Positions 7,918 to 17,256 are shown, counted from the stretch's first letter. The stretch: 64,000 bases of DNA from Planktothricoides sp. SR001 (GCF_001276715.1 NZ_LIUQ01000037.1:2387-66386), one strand, 5' to 3'. Numbers and translations: made by a program. The notes: a model not told the origin generated them from the letters alone.

Positions 7918-9687
7918 ATGGTGGACTTTACCGTAGCAATTCCGACTTATAACGGCGAAACTCGATTACCTGATGTACTGGAACGACTGCGATCGCAAGT
8001 TGAGACTGAATCATTTACCTGGGAAATTTTAGTCATTGATAACAACAGCTGCGATCGCACCGCTCAGGTAATTCGCGAATATCAAACCCAGTGGCCTTCA
8101 TGGTGCCCATTAATCTATTACTTTTGTCCCGAACAAGGGGCAGCATTTGCACGCCAAAAAGCCGTAGAAAAAGCCAAAGGAAAACTCATCGGATTTCTCG
8201 ATGATGATAATCTCCCGGAAAAAAACTGGGTAGCTGCTGCTTATGAATTCGGCCAAAACCATCCCCAACTTGGCGCTTATGGCAGCCAAATTCATGGGTA
8301 TTTTTTTGAAGCCAATACCCCAGAAGAAATGCCGAAAAATTTTAAAGAAATTGCTAGTTTTTTAGCCATTGTCGAAAGAGGAAATACACCCCATTTATAT
8401 AATCCATACCATAAAATACTACCCCCAGGGGCAGGGTTAGTGGTAAGAAAAGATGTTTGGTTAAAAAGCGTACCCAATCGGTTATTTTTAAATCATCAAG
8501 GCAAAGAAGCTGGTATGGCCAGTGAAGATTTAGAAGCGTTATTGCATATTCAAAAAGCCGGGTGGGAAATTTGGTATAACCCAGAAATGATTGTATATCA
8601 TAAAATTCCTAATAATCGCTTAAAAGCCGATTATTTACGGCTACTTACTCGCTGTGTCGGCTTAAGCAGACATAGACTACGTATGATGACCCTAGAAACT
8701 TGGCAAATACCTTTAGCCTTTCCTGCATATTTGGCTAACGATCTGCGTCGATTAGTTCTTCATTTAATTAAACATGGTCTGAACGTAAAAAAAGATCCCG
8801 TTGCGGCCTCCCAAAGAGAATTTCTCGTCAGTACCCTGGTGAGTCCTTTATTTTTATGGAAGAAAAAACAGAGCAAAAAGATTCCCAGGGAAATCTTCAG
8901 TCAATCTTTACAAAAAACCGAACAAATTCTCAATCAAATTGCTCAAGGATTTGAACAAGATCGCTTTTGTCTTTATGCTCAAGAAATTCAGCCGATTAGC
9001 CCCTTTAATTCCTCAAACCAACATACAGAAATTCTCTTAAGACTAAAAGACGAACTCGATCGCATTCTCCTGCCGAGTGAATTTATGCCGATCGCCCAAC
9101 ATTATAAATTGATGCCCACCATTGACCGCTGGGTCGTTCGCCAAATTTTTAGGGAAATTGCCGGGGAAAGTCTCGACCCCAGTTTATCTTTATATGAAAT
9201 CAATGTTTCCATAGAAACGGTGAAAGATCCTAATTTTATCAATTTTCTTCACCGTGAATTTAGAGAGTATGAAATTACGCCAGAAATGATATCCTTTGCG
9301 ATTTCAGAAACTTGTGCGATTGCTAATTTAGAAACAATAATTAAATTTATTAACTACATCAAAAAAATCGGCAGTCAACTCACCTTAGATCATGTGGGCA
9401 GGGGAAATATTTCTCCTAAATATATCAAAAAAATGCCAGTAGATTACTTGAAAATTGATGGTAAATTCTTCAGCCAGCGGGCGTCAAATCGGCCAAGCAT
9501 TGATAAAATTTATCAGATCAATGATTTAGGTCATCAACTTGGCATGAAAACAATTGCCGAAGCCGTAGAAAACCAAGAAATTTTTGAACAAATGAAATCC
9601 ATAGGAGTCGATTACGTCCAAGGGTATGGCATTGCCCCAACCCACCCCTTAATCACTTACAGTCATCGGCAATCTCTCCTCAGTTAG
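7918..9687 (+). CDS. HpsE-like family 2 glycosyltransferase fused to a degenerate EAL domain
   Basis: 589 aa in one uninterrupted frame, with a strong ribosome site (GGAGGGGGG) before ATG 7918. Residues 1-300 form a GT-A glycosyltransferase like HpsE of hormogonium polysaccharide synthesis: VAIPTYNGE, the nucleotide/metal-binding LDDDN (95-97) and a catalytic-type SEDLE (203). A basic linker (about 300-335) leads to an EAL fold (about 340-580), the c-di-GMP phosphodiesterase family. EAL landmarks: EIL in place of EAL (371-373), SET (463-465), DHVGRG (491-496) in place of DDFGTG, LKID (511-514), AEAVE and QGY (568-570). The second metal-binding aspartate is histidine, so hydrolysis is doubtful; the domain may sense c-di-GMP or act structurally. 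The product may be an exopolysaccharide. Confidence 0.88.
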   Translation: MVDFTVAIPTYNGETRLPDVLERLRSQVETESFTWEILVIDNNSCDRTAQVIREYQTQWPSWCPLIYYFCPEQGAAFARQKAVEKAKGKLIGFLDDDNLPEKNWVAAAYEFGQNHPQLGAYGSQIHGYFFEANTPEEMPKNFKEIASFLAIVERGNTPHLYNPYHKILPPGAGLVVRKDVWLKSVPNRLFLNHQGKEAGMASEDLEALLHIQKAGWEIWYNPEMIVYHKIPNNRLKADYLRLLTRCVGLSRHRLRMMTLETWQIPLAFPAYLANDLRRLVLHLIKHGLNVKKDPVAASQREFLVSTLVSPLFLWKKKQSKKIPREIFSQSLQKTEQILNQIAQGFEQDRFCLYAQEIQPISPFNSSNQHTEILLRLKDELDRILLPSEFMPIAQHYKLMPTIDRWVVRQIFREIAGESLDPSLSLYEINVSIETVKDPNFINFLHREFREYEITPEMISFAISETCAIANLETIIKFINYIKKIGSQLTLDHVGRGNISPKYIKKMPVDYLKIDGKFFSQRASNRPSIDKIYQINDLGHQLGMKTIAEAVENQEIFEQMKSIGVDYVQGYGIAPTHPLITYSHRQSLLS

Positions 9688-9730
9688 AACCTTAACAGGA
9701 CGCAGCAGCACAAACCCCTGTAACTCCTAA

Positions 9731-9842
9731 CTTGCTTTGGGTTGCTTTGGGTTGCTTTGGGTTGCTTTGGGTTGGTTTGGGTTGGTTTGGGTTGGTTTGG
9801 TTTGGTTTGGTTTGGTTTGGGTTGGTTTGGGTTGCTTTGGGT
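9731..9842. repeat. Decamer tandem array (GGTTGSTTTG) before the RRM gene
   Basis: About eleven consecutive 10-base units of the form TTGCTTTGGG or TTGGTTTGGG, with slight variation in the middle. The + strand has only G and T with a few C. It lies about 210 bp upstream of the RRM gene. Confidence 0.92.
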
Positions 9843-10047
9843 TTCCTCCAGTCGATCATGTTAAGTTTTGTAAGATTTTGTGGCAGCCTCAGCCCCAGAT
9901 CAAAAATCTATGTTATAGTAGAGTCTCAGAGTAAAATTCGGTTGCAGCGTTTGTTTGTAGTATTAATAGGTATGTCCTTTTTAGTATTGGCAGGCTTCTC
10001 TCCGAAAACTCAAACACTACACTTTTTTTGATGTCGGAGAGGATCCT
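9843..10047 (+). promoter_or_regulatory. Probable 5' leader and ribosome site of the RRM gene
   Basis: AT-rich leader between the decamer array and ATG 10048. GGAGAGGA at 10036-10043 is a good ribosome site with 4-7 bases spacing. TATGTTATAGT near 9908 resembles a -10 region. Cyanobacterial Rbp genes often have long, cold-responsive leaders; that is family knowledge, not shown here. Confidence 0.4.
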
Positions 10048-10392
10048 ATGTCTATTTACGTTGGTAATCTTTCATACCAAGTTACCCAAGACGACTTGAA
10101 TGAGGTTTTTGCTGAATATGGAACCGTTAAGCGAGTTCAACTCCCCACGGATCGTGAGACTGGAAAGATGCGGGGTTTTGGATTTGTCGAATTGGACACC
10201 GAAGCGCAAGAACAAGCCGCCATTGATGCCCTCGATGGTGCCGAGTGGATGGGTCGTGATATTAAAGTCAACAAAGCCAAGCCTCGGGAAAGTGGGGGAA
10301 ATCGGGGTGGCAGCTTCAAAGGCGGCGGCAACGGCGGCGGCGGCGGTCGTCGTGGTGGCGGCGGCGGCGGCTACAGTCGTAACCGCTTCTAA
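10048..10392 (+). CDS. Glycine-rich RNA-binding protein with one RRM (Rbp family)
   Basis: 114 aa. A single RRM fills residues 1-80, with RNP2 IYVGNL (3-8) and RNP1 RGFGFVEL (about 42-49). A Gly/Arg tail follows (about 82-114, GGGGGRRGGGG type). Cyanobacterial Rbp proteins of this type bind mRNA in the cytoplasm; several are induced by cold and some help place photosynthesis mRNAs at thylakoids. The tail places it with the glycine-rich group rather than the tail-less RbpD-like group. A strong terminator follows. Confidence 0.92.
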   Translation: MSIYVGNLSYQVTQDDLNEVFAEYGTVKRVQLPTDRETGKMRGFGFVELDTEAQEQAAIDALDGAEWMGRDIKVNKAKPRESGGNRGGSFKGGGNGGGGGRRGGGGGGYSRNRF

Positions 10393-10447
10393 GCTTTTCA
10401 TGGTAGTCTTTCAAATCAATTGATTTGACTGAATTTGATATAACAAA

Positions 10448-10477
10448 GACCCAAGTCTTGATGCTTGGGTTTTTTTG
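10448..10477 (+). terminator. Rho-independent terminator of the RRM gene
   Basis: ACCCAAG (10449-10455) pairs with CTTGGGT (10464-10470), followed directly by six T. A classical intrinsic terminator for the + strand. Confidence 0.85.
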
Positions 10478-10479
10478 GC

Positions 10480-10546
10480 TTGGCGATCGCCAAACCCAAA
10501 AAACAAAACCCGACTTCCGGCACGAAATCGGGTTGGCGATCGCCAA
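10480..10546 (-). terminator. Minus-strand terminator flanked by two HIP1 palindromes
   Basis: Read on the minus strand, CCCGATTTC and GGAAGTCGGG (within 10509-10532) form a stem followed by TTTTGTTTTTT (to about 10498). This suits the cyclase-like gene ending at 10565. The hairpin is framed by two identical TTGGCGATCGCCAA palindromes (10480-10493 and 10533-10546). Confidence 0.7.
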
Positions 10547-10564
10547 GGGATTGCCCATGGGAAA

Positions 10565-11458
10565 TTATTGTTCGCCGGTAATACTCCAGGCGCCATCCCA
10601 ATCATCAGCGGGAGGATTTTTGATCAACTTTTGGCACCGTTGCAACAGCAACCCAGCCGCTTGATCGTGGGCATTTATTTTTCTAACTCTGGCAAACTCA
10701 CCCATCGCATTGGCAAACTGACGGTTCAAATAAAACTCACGACCTTTATGATACAGTTCGAGAATCTGCTCCTGATCCGAAGACAAGGGGTCAGAACGTA
10801 GTCCCAAAATTTCATAAATAGGTACTGGGGTCTTATTATTCCGCATCCGAATCACATCCAGTTCTCTCACCCAGACGCGATCGGCACATTTTTCATAAGT
10901 ATTTTTACTCAGTACGATATCGCAACCATACTGCTTACTCAGACCTTCTAAATAATAAGCAATACTGACCCCTTCACCAATGGCGGTGAATTCCATTCGT
11001 TTAGTGGAACCCTTTTGACCACTTAAAATCAGATCGGAATTAATCCCAATGCCAATTTTAATCGCTGGTTTATTTTCCGTTTGCCGCCGCTGATTAAAAT
11101 CCGCCAAACGCTTGCACATTTGCATTGCGGTTTGAACTGCCAGCCATGCATGATTCTCCACGGCAATTGACGAACTAAACACAGCGACAATTGAATTTCT
11201 AATTCCCGCTAATTCTATTTGTTGGTCTAGATTTTGTTTATATTCATACACCGCATTAATCATTAACTGAAAATATTCATCAAGCAGATTGGCTACCTCT
11301 GATGACTCAAAATTTTGAATCAAATATTTGTAACCATAAATATCAGAAAACAAAATCGAGCATTCCTTGATTTCGCACCCCAATTTATCAGCATCAAGAG
11401 CGGTTTCTTGGGGAATGCCGGACGGGAAAACATTAACTGACTGGCTATCTACTACCAT
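10565..11458 (-). CDS. Class III cyclase-like protein without the catalytic residues
   Basis: 297 aa, close in sequence to the C-terminal part of its upstream neighbour (cyclase domain plus short C-terminal region, both ending in NPPAD-WDG-W). D39 in ILFSDIYGY is kept, but the second metal-binding aspartate (GDAIM in the neighbour) is N88 in RNSIVAVF. The transition-state Asn and Arg of VNLASRLEG are S165 and Y169 in VSIAYYLEG. K153 of KRMEF remains. There is no sensory domain. It is probably unable to make cAMP, and may pair with or regulate the neighbour (inferred). It lies 166 bp downstream of the neighbour on the same strand and ends at its own terminator. Confidence 0.85.
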   Translation of the reverse strand: MVVDSQSVNVFPSGIPQETALDADKLGCEIKECSILFSDIYGYKYLIQNFESSEVANLLDEYFQLMINAVYEYKQNLDQQIELAGIRNSIVAVFSSSIAVENHAWLAVQTAMQMCKRLADFNQRRQTENKPAIKIGIGINSDLILSGQKGSTKRMEFTAIGEGVSIAYYLEGLSKQYGCDIVLSKNTYEKCADRVWVRELDVIRMRNNKTPVPIYEILGLRSDPLSSDQEQILELYHKGREFYLNRQFANAMGEFARVRKINAHDQAAGLLLQRCQKLIKNPPADDWDGAWSITGEQ

Positions 11459-11624
11459 TGTTCTGTGAAAAAAATCGACTTTTTACCTTGGTTGTAGGGA
11501 TGGCCTGGAAGTAATTTTTTCAGATCGGGAAAGGTGGATCTGCTAGATGCCAATAGACAGCCGGCAGCGCCAATCCACATACTCCTAACTCAAACCCTAA
11601 GATAAGGTCATCCCAACTACCATA

Positions 11625-14336
11625 CTATTTTTCTGTGAGCTTCCAAACACCATCCCAGTTGTCTGCGGGCGGATTTTCGATGAAATGTAAACACCGATCG
11701 ATATGCAAATTGGCGGCTTTGTTATCTTTATCAATTTCAATCACTTTACCAAACCTAGACATTGCCAGTTCAAACTCGCGATTTAGGTAATATTCGCGAC
11801 CTTGGTGGTAAGCGTCGATCAACTCCTTCTGTTTTGGATCGATTTCTTGCGCCAGAGGGCCATCTTTAAGGCCGACTAACTCATAAATTCTCACTGGCTC
11901 AGTTTTACCTTTAACCGTAATAAAGTCGAGTTCCCGAACCCAAACACGATCTTTACAGGCTTCGTAAGTTTTTTCACTGATCACGATCACGCAGCCGTAC
12001 ATTTTGCTGGTGCCTTCCAAACGAGAGGCTAAGTTTACCCCGTCCCCAATGGAGGTTAATTCCATCCGTTTGCTGGAGCCAATATTACCACTGACCACGG
12101 CATCGGAATGAAGCCCAATGCCAATAGAGAGAGTTTTCTTCCCTTCCGCTTGGCGCTTTTTGTTAAACACTTTTAAGCGTTGTCCCATTTCCACAGCGGT
12201 TTGCACCGCACACCATTCGTGGTCAGCCAAGGGTAACGGGGAACCAAACACGGCCATAATTGCGTCCCCAATGTATTTGTCCAGGGTGCCTTTGTATTTA
12301 AAGACCGCATCCACCATTGACTCAAAATACTCGTTGAGCATGGCCACCACTTCTTCCGGTTCCATCCCTTCTGTGAGAGTGGTGTAGCTGCGAATATCCG
12401 AGAACAGCACCGAGACTTCTTTCTTCTTGCCACCCAGACCCGTATCGCCACTTTGGAGTAATGCTTCGGCCACTTCCTGGGTCATGTAACGATACATGGT
12501 ACTCTTGAGCCGTTTTTCATCACTGATGTCATCCATGACCACCAGAGCCCCATAGACATTTGTGGGATCTTTGGCGTCGGAGATCGAATTAATGGACAAA
12601 TTAATACTATGCTCTTCCTCTGAATTATGGGAGAGCAGGGTTTGTTCGGGATAGTATTGATTGCGGGCTTTTTCGTCTGTCCCCGCCAAAGCTTGTTCAA
12701 ACCATTTGGCAAACTGATCTTCTTGTTGCAGCTTGACGACGTTGCAGATGTGCTGCTCTTCTAAGCGATCGTCTTTGCCAAAACCAAGCAATTGTTTAGC
12801 GGTTTGATTGGCAGCAATAATAATTCCATTTTTATTGGTAGAAATCACCCCATTGCTGAGACTGCGGAGAATATCCCGTTGCAGTTGTTCTTGTTGTCTA
12901 ACGGTGGCAAATAGTTTGGCATTTTGCAACGCCACCCCTGCTTGGGTGTTAAACGCTTCCATGAATTCCTGGTCAGAACGACTAAAAGACGCTTTCCAGA
13001 ATTCTGGCGCTTCCGGCCAAGTGGTCGGATCGTACGGAGGATGTTCGTTATATTTCTTTTTGTTCACCAATTGAGTTACGCCAATCAACTCGCCATCGGA
13101 GTTAAATACTGGCATACAGAGTAAGCTGCACGTCCGATATTTAGTTTTTTGGTCGGTTTGTTTGGAGGTTTCTGACCCAGGATGGGCATATAAGTCAAAG
13201 GAAATGTTCAAAGGCTTGCCGGACGTGGCCACTTGACCAGCAAAACCAGCATTTCGGGGAATCCTAACTTCTTGTATTACTCCATCGATAGGGATTTTTG
13301 TCCAGAGCTCATTTTTTTCTTCGTCGATCAACCAGAGGGTTGAGCGATCGGCGTTCATCAGCTTTTTGGCTTCATCCATGACCCGTTTCAGGGTATCTTC
13401 CAGGTCTAAGCTACTCTTACTCAGAGATTGAGTTGCCGACATCAGGGCAGCGGCAGCCCGTTGCCGCTGCGAGGCTTTGCGGAAAGACCGAGAAGATTCC
13501 AGGATCATCAATACCGATGGGGCGAATTCTTGGAAAACTTTCTCATCTTCTTCGGTAAAGCCTCTGGTATCGATGCGATCGCTTAGTGGCTGTTCGGGAT
13601 CGTGAACTTTTTTTAACTTGTTCATCAACTGCACCACAGCCACCAACTCTTCCGGTTTGTTGTCCTCTTGTTTTTTTAACAAGGGCATACAGAGCATGGT
13701 GTAGGTGCGGTATTTAGTCTGTTTGTAGGTTTTTTTGGATTGCGCCGATCGCGCATCATCAAAAAAGTCAAAGGGTATATTCACCACTTTCTTAAAGGTG
13801 GCCACTTCCCCGGCAATCCCTTGATCTGCCGGAATGCGAATCTCTAAGGAGTCTCCCGTGTCTCCTTTGGCGACAATTGACCAGAGTTCGTTTTTATCTT
13901 CATCTAATAAAAAAATCGTGGTGCGATCTGCTCCGAGTAATTCCCCTGTTTTTAAGGTGATGGAACGCAACATTTCATTCAGTATGGAGTCAAACCCCTG
14001 GGCGTCTAAGAGACTGTCCAACATGGACAGGGTTTGATTCACCACCTCTAGTTTTGTCTCAACGTCGCTGACAACTTGTTTAAAGTTTTCTTTGTTCAGA
14101 GGGGCGAGAAACGACTTAAAGGTTCCCTGGGTAGTTACTAGGGCATTACTACTCGTAGGTGCAGCTTGTTCCTCGGCAGGCTGTGCAAATGCGGGTGCTT
14201 TTTCTGATGCTGGTTTTTGCTCAATGTTTTTGCCGTCATTTTCGAGGTTGACAACAGTGGCATCAATGGTGACGGTATGTGTACTGTTTTCCATATTACT
14301 GTTGTGAATACGGCGATTCGGAGATGCATCTGTCAT
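11625..14336 (-). CDS. cyaB: Adenylate cyclase, GAF-GAF-PAS-cyclase-TPR (CyaB1-like)
   Basis: 903 aa with the architecture of Anabaena CyaB1. A disordered N-terminus (1-85) is followed by GAF-A (about 115-285), GAF-B (about 310-475), PAS (about 485-610), a class III catalytic domain (about 635-825) and a TPR-like tail (about 835-890). Both GAFs keep the spaced N-K-F-D-E cyclic-nucleotide motif (QLMNK with FTEEDEKVF; QLVNK with FSRSDQEF). Metal aspartates are D647 (FSDIR) and D691 (IGDAIM), and transition-state residues are N768 and R772 (VNLASR). It should make cAMP and respond to cyclic nucleotide through the GAFs, as CyaB1 does. Confidence 0.92.
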   Translation of the reverse strand: MTDASPNRRIHNSNMENSTHTVTIDATVVNLENDGKNIEQKPASEKAPAFAQPAEEQAAPTSSNALVTTQGTFKSFLAPLNKENFKQVVSDVETKLEVVNQTLSMLDSLLDAQGFDSILNEMLRSITLKTGELLGADRTTIFLLDEDKNELWSIVAKGDTGDSLEIRIPADQGIAGEVATFKKVVNIPFDFFDDARSAQSKKTYKQTKYRTYTMLCMPLLKKQEDNKPEELVAVVQLMNKLKKVHDPEQPLSDRIDTRGFTEEDEKVFQEFAPSVLMILESSRSFRKASQRQRAAAALMSATQSLSKSSLDLEDTLKRVMDEAKKLMNADRSTLWLIDEEKNELWTKIPIDGVIQEVRIPRNAGFAGQVATSGKPLNISFDLYAHPGSETSKQTDQKTKYRTCSLLCMPVFNSDGELIGVTQLVNKKKYNEHPPYDPTTWPEAPEFWKASFSRSDQEFMEAFNTQAGVALQNAKLFATVRQQEQLQRDILRSLSNGVISTNKNGIIIAANQTAKQLLGFGKDDRLEEQHICNVVKLQQEDQFAKWFEQALAGTDEKARNQYYPEQTLLSHNSEEEHSINLSINSISDAKDPTNVYGALVVMDDISDEKRLKSTMYRYMTQEVAEALLQSGDTGLGGKKKEVSVLFSDIRSYTTLTEGMEPEEVVAMLNEYFESMVDAVFKYKGTLDKYIGDAIMAVFGSPLPLADHEWCAVQTAVEMGQRLKVFNKKRQAEGKKTLSIGIGLHSDAVVSGNIGSSKRMELTSIGDGVNLASRLEGTSKMYGCVIVISEKTYEACKDRVWVRELDFITVKGKTEPVRIYELVGLKDGPLAQEIDPKQKELIDAYHQGREYYLNREFELAMSRFGKVIEIDKDNKAANLHIDRCLHFIENPPADNWDGVWKLTEK

Positions 14337-14841
14337 AGGGCTTTAGACCTAGAATCGTCAAAGGGTTTTTCAAGGTAGTTTTTAATTAGCAAGCCTTGAT
14401 TGACTGACTTTAAAGGATCCAACCTAGTTAGATCAAGTGCTAGATAATCTATTGGTACAATTCTTAAAGTTGTCAATGTTTCCAGAGCCTACCAGATGCA
14501 TTGTATTGGTTTTTAGCATGCATATATGTCAGACGACCAGCTTGCCAGTTCCAGTTGTTTGGTTTCTCTGAGTCAAAGGTACGGGCGCGCCCAACCGGGC
14601 GACAGGAGTCGCCTTTTTTTCGGGGGTGGCAATTTGCTATTTTTCTCTGACCTCTTCGTACCTCTTCGTACCTCTTCGTACCTCTTCGTACCTCTTCGTA
14701 CCTCTTCGTACCTCAAGTCTTGGTACTGTTGGTTTTTTCGTAGGGTGTGAAAGCGCGAAGCGTAACGCACCGCAGTTTTTTCCTTAGTTTTTTCCTGATG
14801 TGTTGCCGATATGTCAGCCAGATATCTGCTGCTACGTCTCT
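14337..14841. repeat. Intergenic region with a six-fold decamer array (14651-14710)
   Basis: CCTCTTCGTA is repeated exactly six times at 14651-14710, with a partial unit after it. The rest holds a short GC-rich stretch (GGGCGCGCCCAACCGGGCGACAGG type, near 14583) and AAAGCGCGAAGCG near 14750. No gene seen. It separates the divergent upstream side of the cyclase from the 3' end of recN. Confidence 0.85.
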
Positions 14842-16599
14842 CTAGCTGCGTAAGGAAAGACGGATTTGTGCCGCTTGCCCCAGGAGGGATTCCGCAAACG
14901 CGATCGCCTCTCCCGCCGACTTGCCTCCGGCGAGTTGGGCTAGTTCTTCCCGTCGTTGATGATTGGCTAAGGGCTGAACCCGTACCACTGTCCGCTGTCC
15001 AGGATCGTTTTCTGGATTATCTGCTGAGTAATCTACGGAATCAGCGGTGATGATTTTTTTGTGGACATGGAAATGATGGTCAGCCATTGCCGCGACAATG
15101 GGTTGGTGGGTGACAAATAAGATTTGCTGCCGATAACTGAGTTGGTGCAGTTTTTCGGCGATCGCCTGGGCTACTCTGCCGGAAACTCCCACGTCGATTT
15201 CGTCAAAGACTAAGGTTGAGGATACCTCTACATCGATAAAACAAGCTTTTAGGGCCAAGAGAAAACGACTCATTTCACCCCCTGAGGCGGTTTCACTCAA
15301 GGGTTGCAAAGGTTCCCCCGGATTGGGACTAAATAAAAAGGTGATCCGATCGGCGCCGGTACTGGTAGGGGCGATCGGTGTAATCTCTACTTCAAAGCGG
15401 ACTTTATCCATTGCCAAGGGTCGGAGTTCTTCTAGTAGGCGATCGCTCAGGTTTCTCGCCCCTACTCGACGCAAATCCGTTAACTGGTTACAACGATTTT
15501 TCAGTTCCATCTCAGCTTGTGCCGCTGCTTGCTCTAATTTTTCTAAAGAGTCTTCCCCACTGGTGATTTCCGCGAGTTCCCCTTGTATGCGATGGTAATA
15601 GGCGATCGCTTCTGGCAAGCTAGGGCCATACTTGCGGCAAATCTTTTTCAGTTCATTAATTCGCTGTTCCACTTCTTCGAGACGGTCGGGATCCGCTTCC
15701 AAACTAGCACTATAGCGACTCATTTGCCGCCCCGCTTCCACCACATCGGTTAAGGCTTCTTTAACTAAATCCAAAACCGATTGTAACTCTGGATCGTATT
15801 GCACCATGTCGGCGATCGTGGACTCCACTTGACCCAGGAGATCCGCTGCGGCTTCCGACCCGAGATCGTTTTGGTAAAGGGCTTGATAAACTTGATAACT
15901 TTGTTGTTGCAGTTCTACTACATGACTAAGCCGTTGCCGTTCTTGCTCAAGCTGCGACAACTCTTCGGGATCGGTCAAAGCCGCTTCACCGAGTTCTTTG
16001 ACTTGATATTGCAGGACATCTAAGCGTTGTAAGCGTTGTTGTTCTGATTTTCGCCGGTTTTCTAAGGTTTCTTGACATTTGCTGTAGTGGGTAAATGCTT
16101 GAGCGACCGCTTGCCGTTGCTGGATTAAATCGGCGCCCCCAAAAGCATCCAGCCAGTCTCGTTGTTTGGCTGGTTGTCCCAGTTGTGTGGTTTGACCTTG
16201 GGCGGTAATTTCCACGAGGCGATCGCGCAATGAATCCATCATTTTTCGATTCACCAAAATGCCATTGAGTCGAGAACGACTCCGCATGGCCCCAGTTCGA
16301 TTCATACTCAGATCCCGACTGGCTACCAGCCACTTGCCATCTAGGGGATCGATTTCTTGTTCTCGTAACCATTCCGCCACCAATGGTGTGACCGCAAAAG
16401 TCGCCTCCACAAGCGATCGCTCCGTACCTGTGCGAATCATGCGCCCGTTAACTTTCCCGGCTAACGCCACATCCACCGCATCTAAAATAATTGATTTACC
16501 AGCACCAGTTTCCCCAGTTAGGACATTAAGACCTTGACCAAATTCTAATTCCAGATGGTCAACTAAAGCAAAATTTTCAATTCGCAGGGAGAGCAACAT
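14842..16599 (-). CDS. recN: DNA repair protein RecN
   Basis: 585-aa SMC-like ATPase of double-strand break repair. Walker A GETGAGKS is at 29-36 in the family-typical start IENFALVDHLELEF. A long coiled-coil centre (about 150-400) follows. The C-terminal ATPase half has ETASGGEMSRFLLALK (signature) and STLVFDEIDVGVSG (Walker B), and VTHQPIVAAMADHHF contains the switch histidine. Length is normal for the family. No partner gene is adjacent. Confidence 0.96.
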   Translation of the reverse strand: MLLSLRIENFALVDHLELEFGQGLNVLTGETGAGKSIILDAVDVALAGKVNGRMIRTGTERSLVEATFAVTPLVAEWLREQEIDPLDGKWLVASRDLSMNRTGAMRSRSRLNGILVNRKMMDSLRDRLVEITAQGQTTQLGQPAKQRDWLDAFGGADLIQQRQAVAQAFTHYSKCQETLENRRKSEQQRLQRLDVLQYQVKELGEAALTDPEELSQLEQERQRLSHVVELQQQSYQVYQALYQNDLGSEAAADLLGQVESTIADMVQYDPELQSVLDLVKEALTDVVEAGRQMSRYSASLEADPDRLEEVEQRINELKKICRKYGPSLPEAIAYYHRIQGELAEITSGEDSLEKLEQAAAQAEMELKNRCNQLTDLRRVGARNLSDRLLEELRPLAMDKVRFEVEITPIAPTSTGADRITFLFSPNPGEPLQPLSETASGGEMSRFLLALKACFIDVEVSSTLVFDEIDVGVSGRVAQAIAEKLHQLSYRQQILFVTHQPIVAAMADHHFHVHKKIITADSVDYSADNPENDPGQRTVVRVQPLANHQRREELAQLAGGKSAGEAIAFAESLLGQAAQIRLSLRS

Positions 16600-16962
16600 T
16601 AGATTTTTATCTAAGAGTAAAGTTGTAATGTTTAAAAGTTATTATCGTTTTTTTTGTGTGATTATCCATTGATTTTTTGTGTTGTCTTGAAAATTTTTCA
16701 TCTTGTTATAAAATATCGATATTATATAAACGCTGAATTCCAATTTATTTATCATATTTATTTTAGATTGATTATTGGCTTTTATATTTAATTGAGCAGC
16801 CGGGATTTTATTTATGTGATTTTTTAGCCAATTTTCATCAATAGCAAAACCCCGGATGCTCTAGGTACGACCATGATGCTTCTTAATTTTTAGATGAAAA
16901 AGCGATCCAGCGCACCTATTATTTTCATATCCTTTCGTTAGACCTTAATTTTTCGCGATATT
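16600..16962. other. AT-rich intergenic region, no gene seen
   Basis: Very AT-rich sequence upstream of recN (minus strand) and downstream of the KGK gene. It presumably holds the recN promoter, but no clear elements stand out. Confidence 0.4.
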
Positions 16963-17202
16963 TTACGCTTCTTCCTCATCGGGACAAAACTCTAAACGGA
17001 GTTGAATTTTTCCTTTCCGCCATTGCTTACCCGGGCTAAGGACTTCGCAATCTATTCCTTCGGAAAATAGACTTTCTTCTTCTAATTTACTATGAATAAT
17101 TGTCATAAATTCACTAACTTTGAACGTGCATTGAAACATTAAACTACTACCACTGGTAGAAATGACATCTCCTGCATGGAGAGCTTCAAATTTTTCCGCC
17201 AT
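16963..17202 (-). CDS. KGK domain protein
   Basis: 79 aa from ATG 17202, which has AAGGAG six bases upstream; a GTG one codon earlier is less likely. The C-terminal WRKGKIQLRLEFCPDE matches the KGK family, small cyanobacterial proteins of unknown function named for this motif. No signal peptide or membrane segment. It precedes ccsB on the same strand with an inverted heptamer repeat between, so shared transcription is uncertain. Confidence 0.8.
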   Translation of the reverse strand: MAEKFEALHAGDVISTSGSSLMFQCTFKVSEFMTIIHSKLEEESLFSEGIDCEVLSPGKQWRKGKIQLRLEFCPDEEEA

Positions 17203-17256
17203 CACTATCTCCTTTATGGACTTATATGGACTTATTTTTACATCAAGGCTTTTGAT

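Noticed and set aside
9732-10031. Open frames rich in Trp, Phe, Gly and Leu before the RRM gene
   Set aside because: They come from the decamer array and lack a ribosome site.
10072-10423. Ala/Thr- or Val-rich frames opposite or shifted to the RRM gene
   Set aside because: Shadows of the GGC-repeat coding for the glycine tail.
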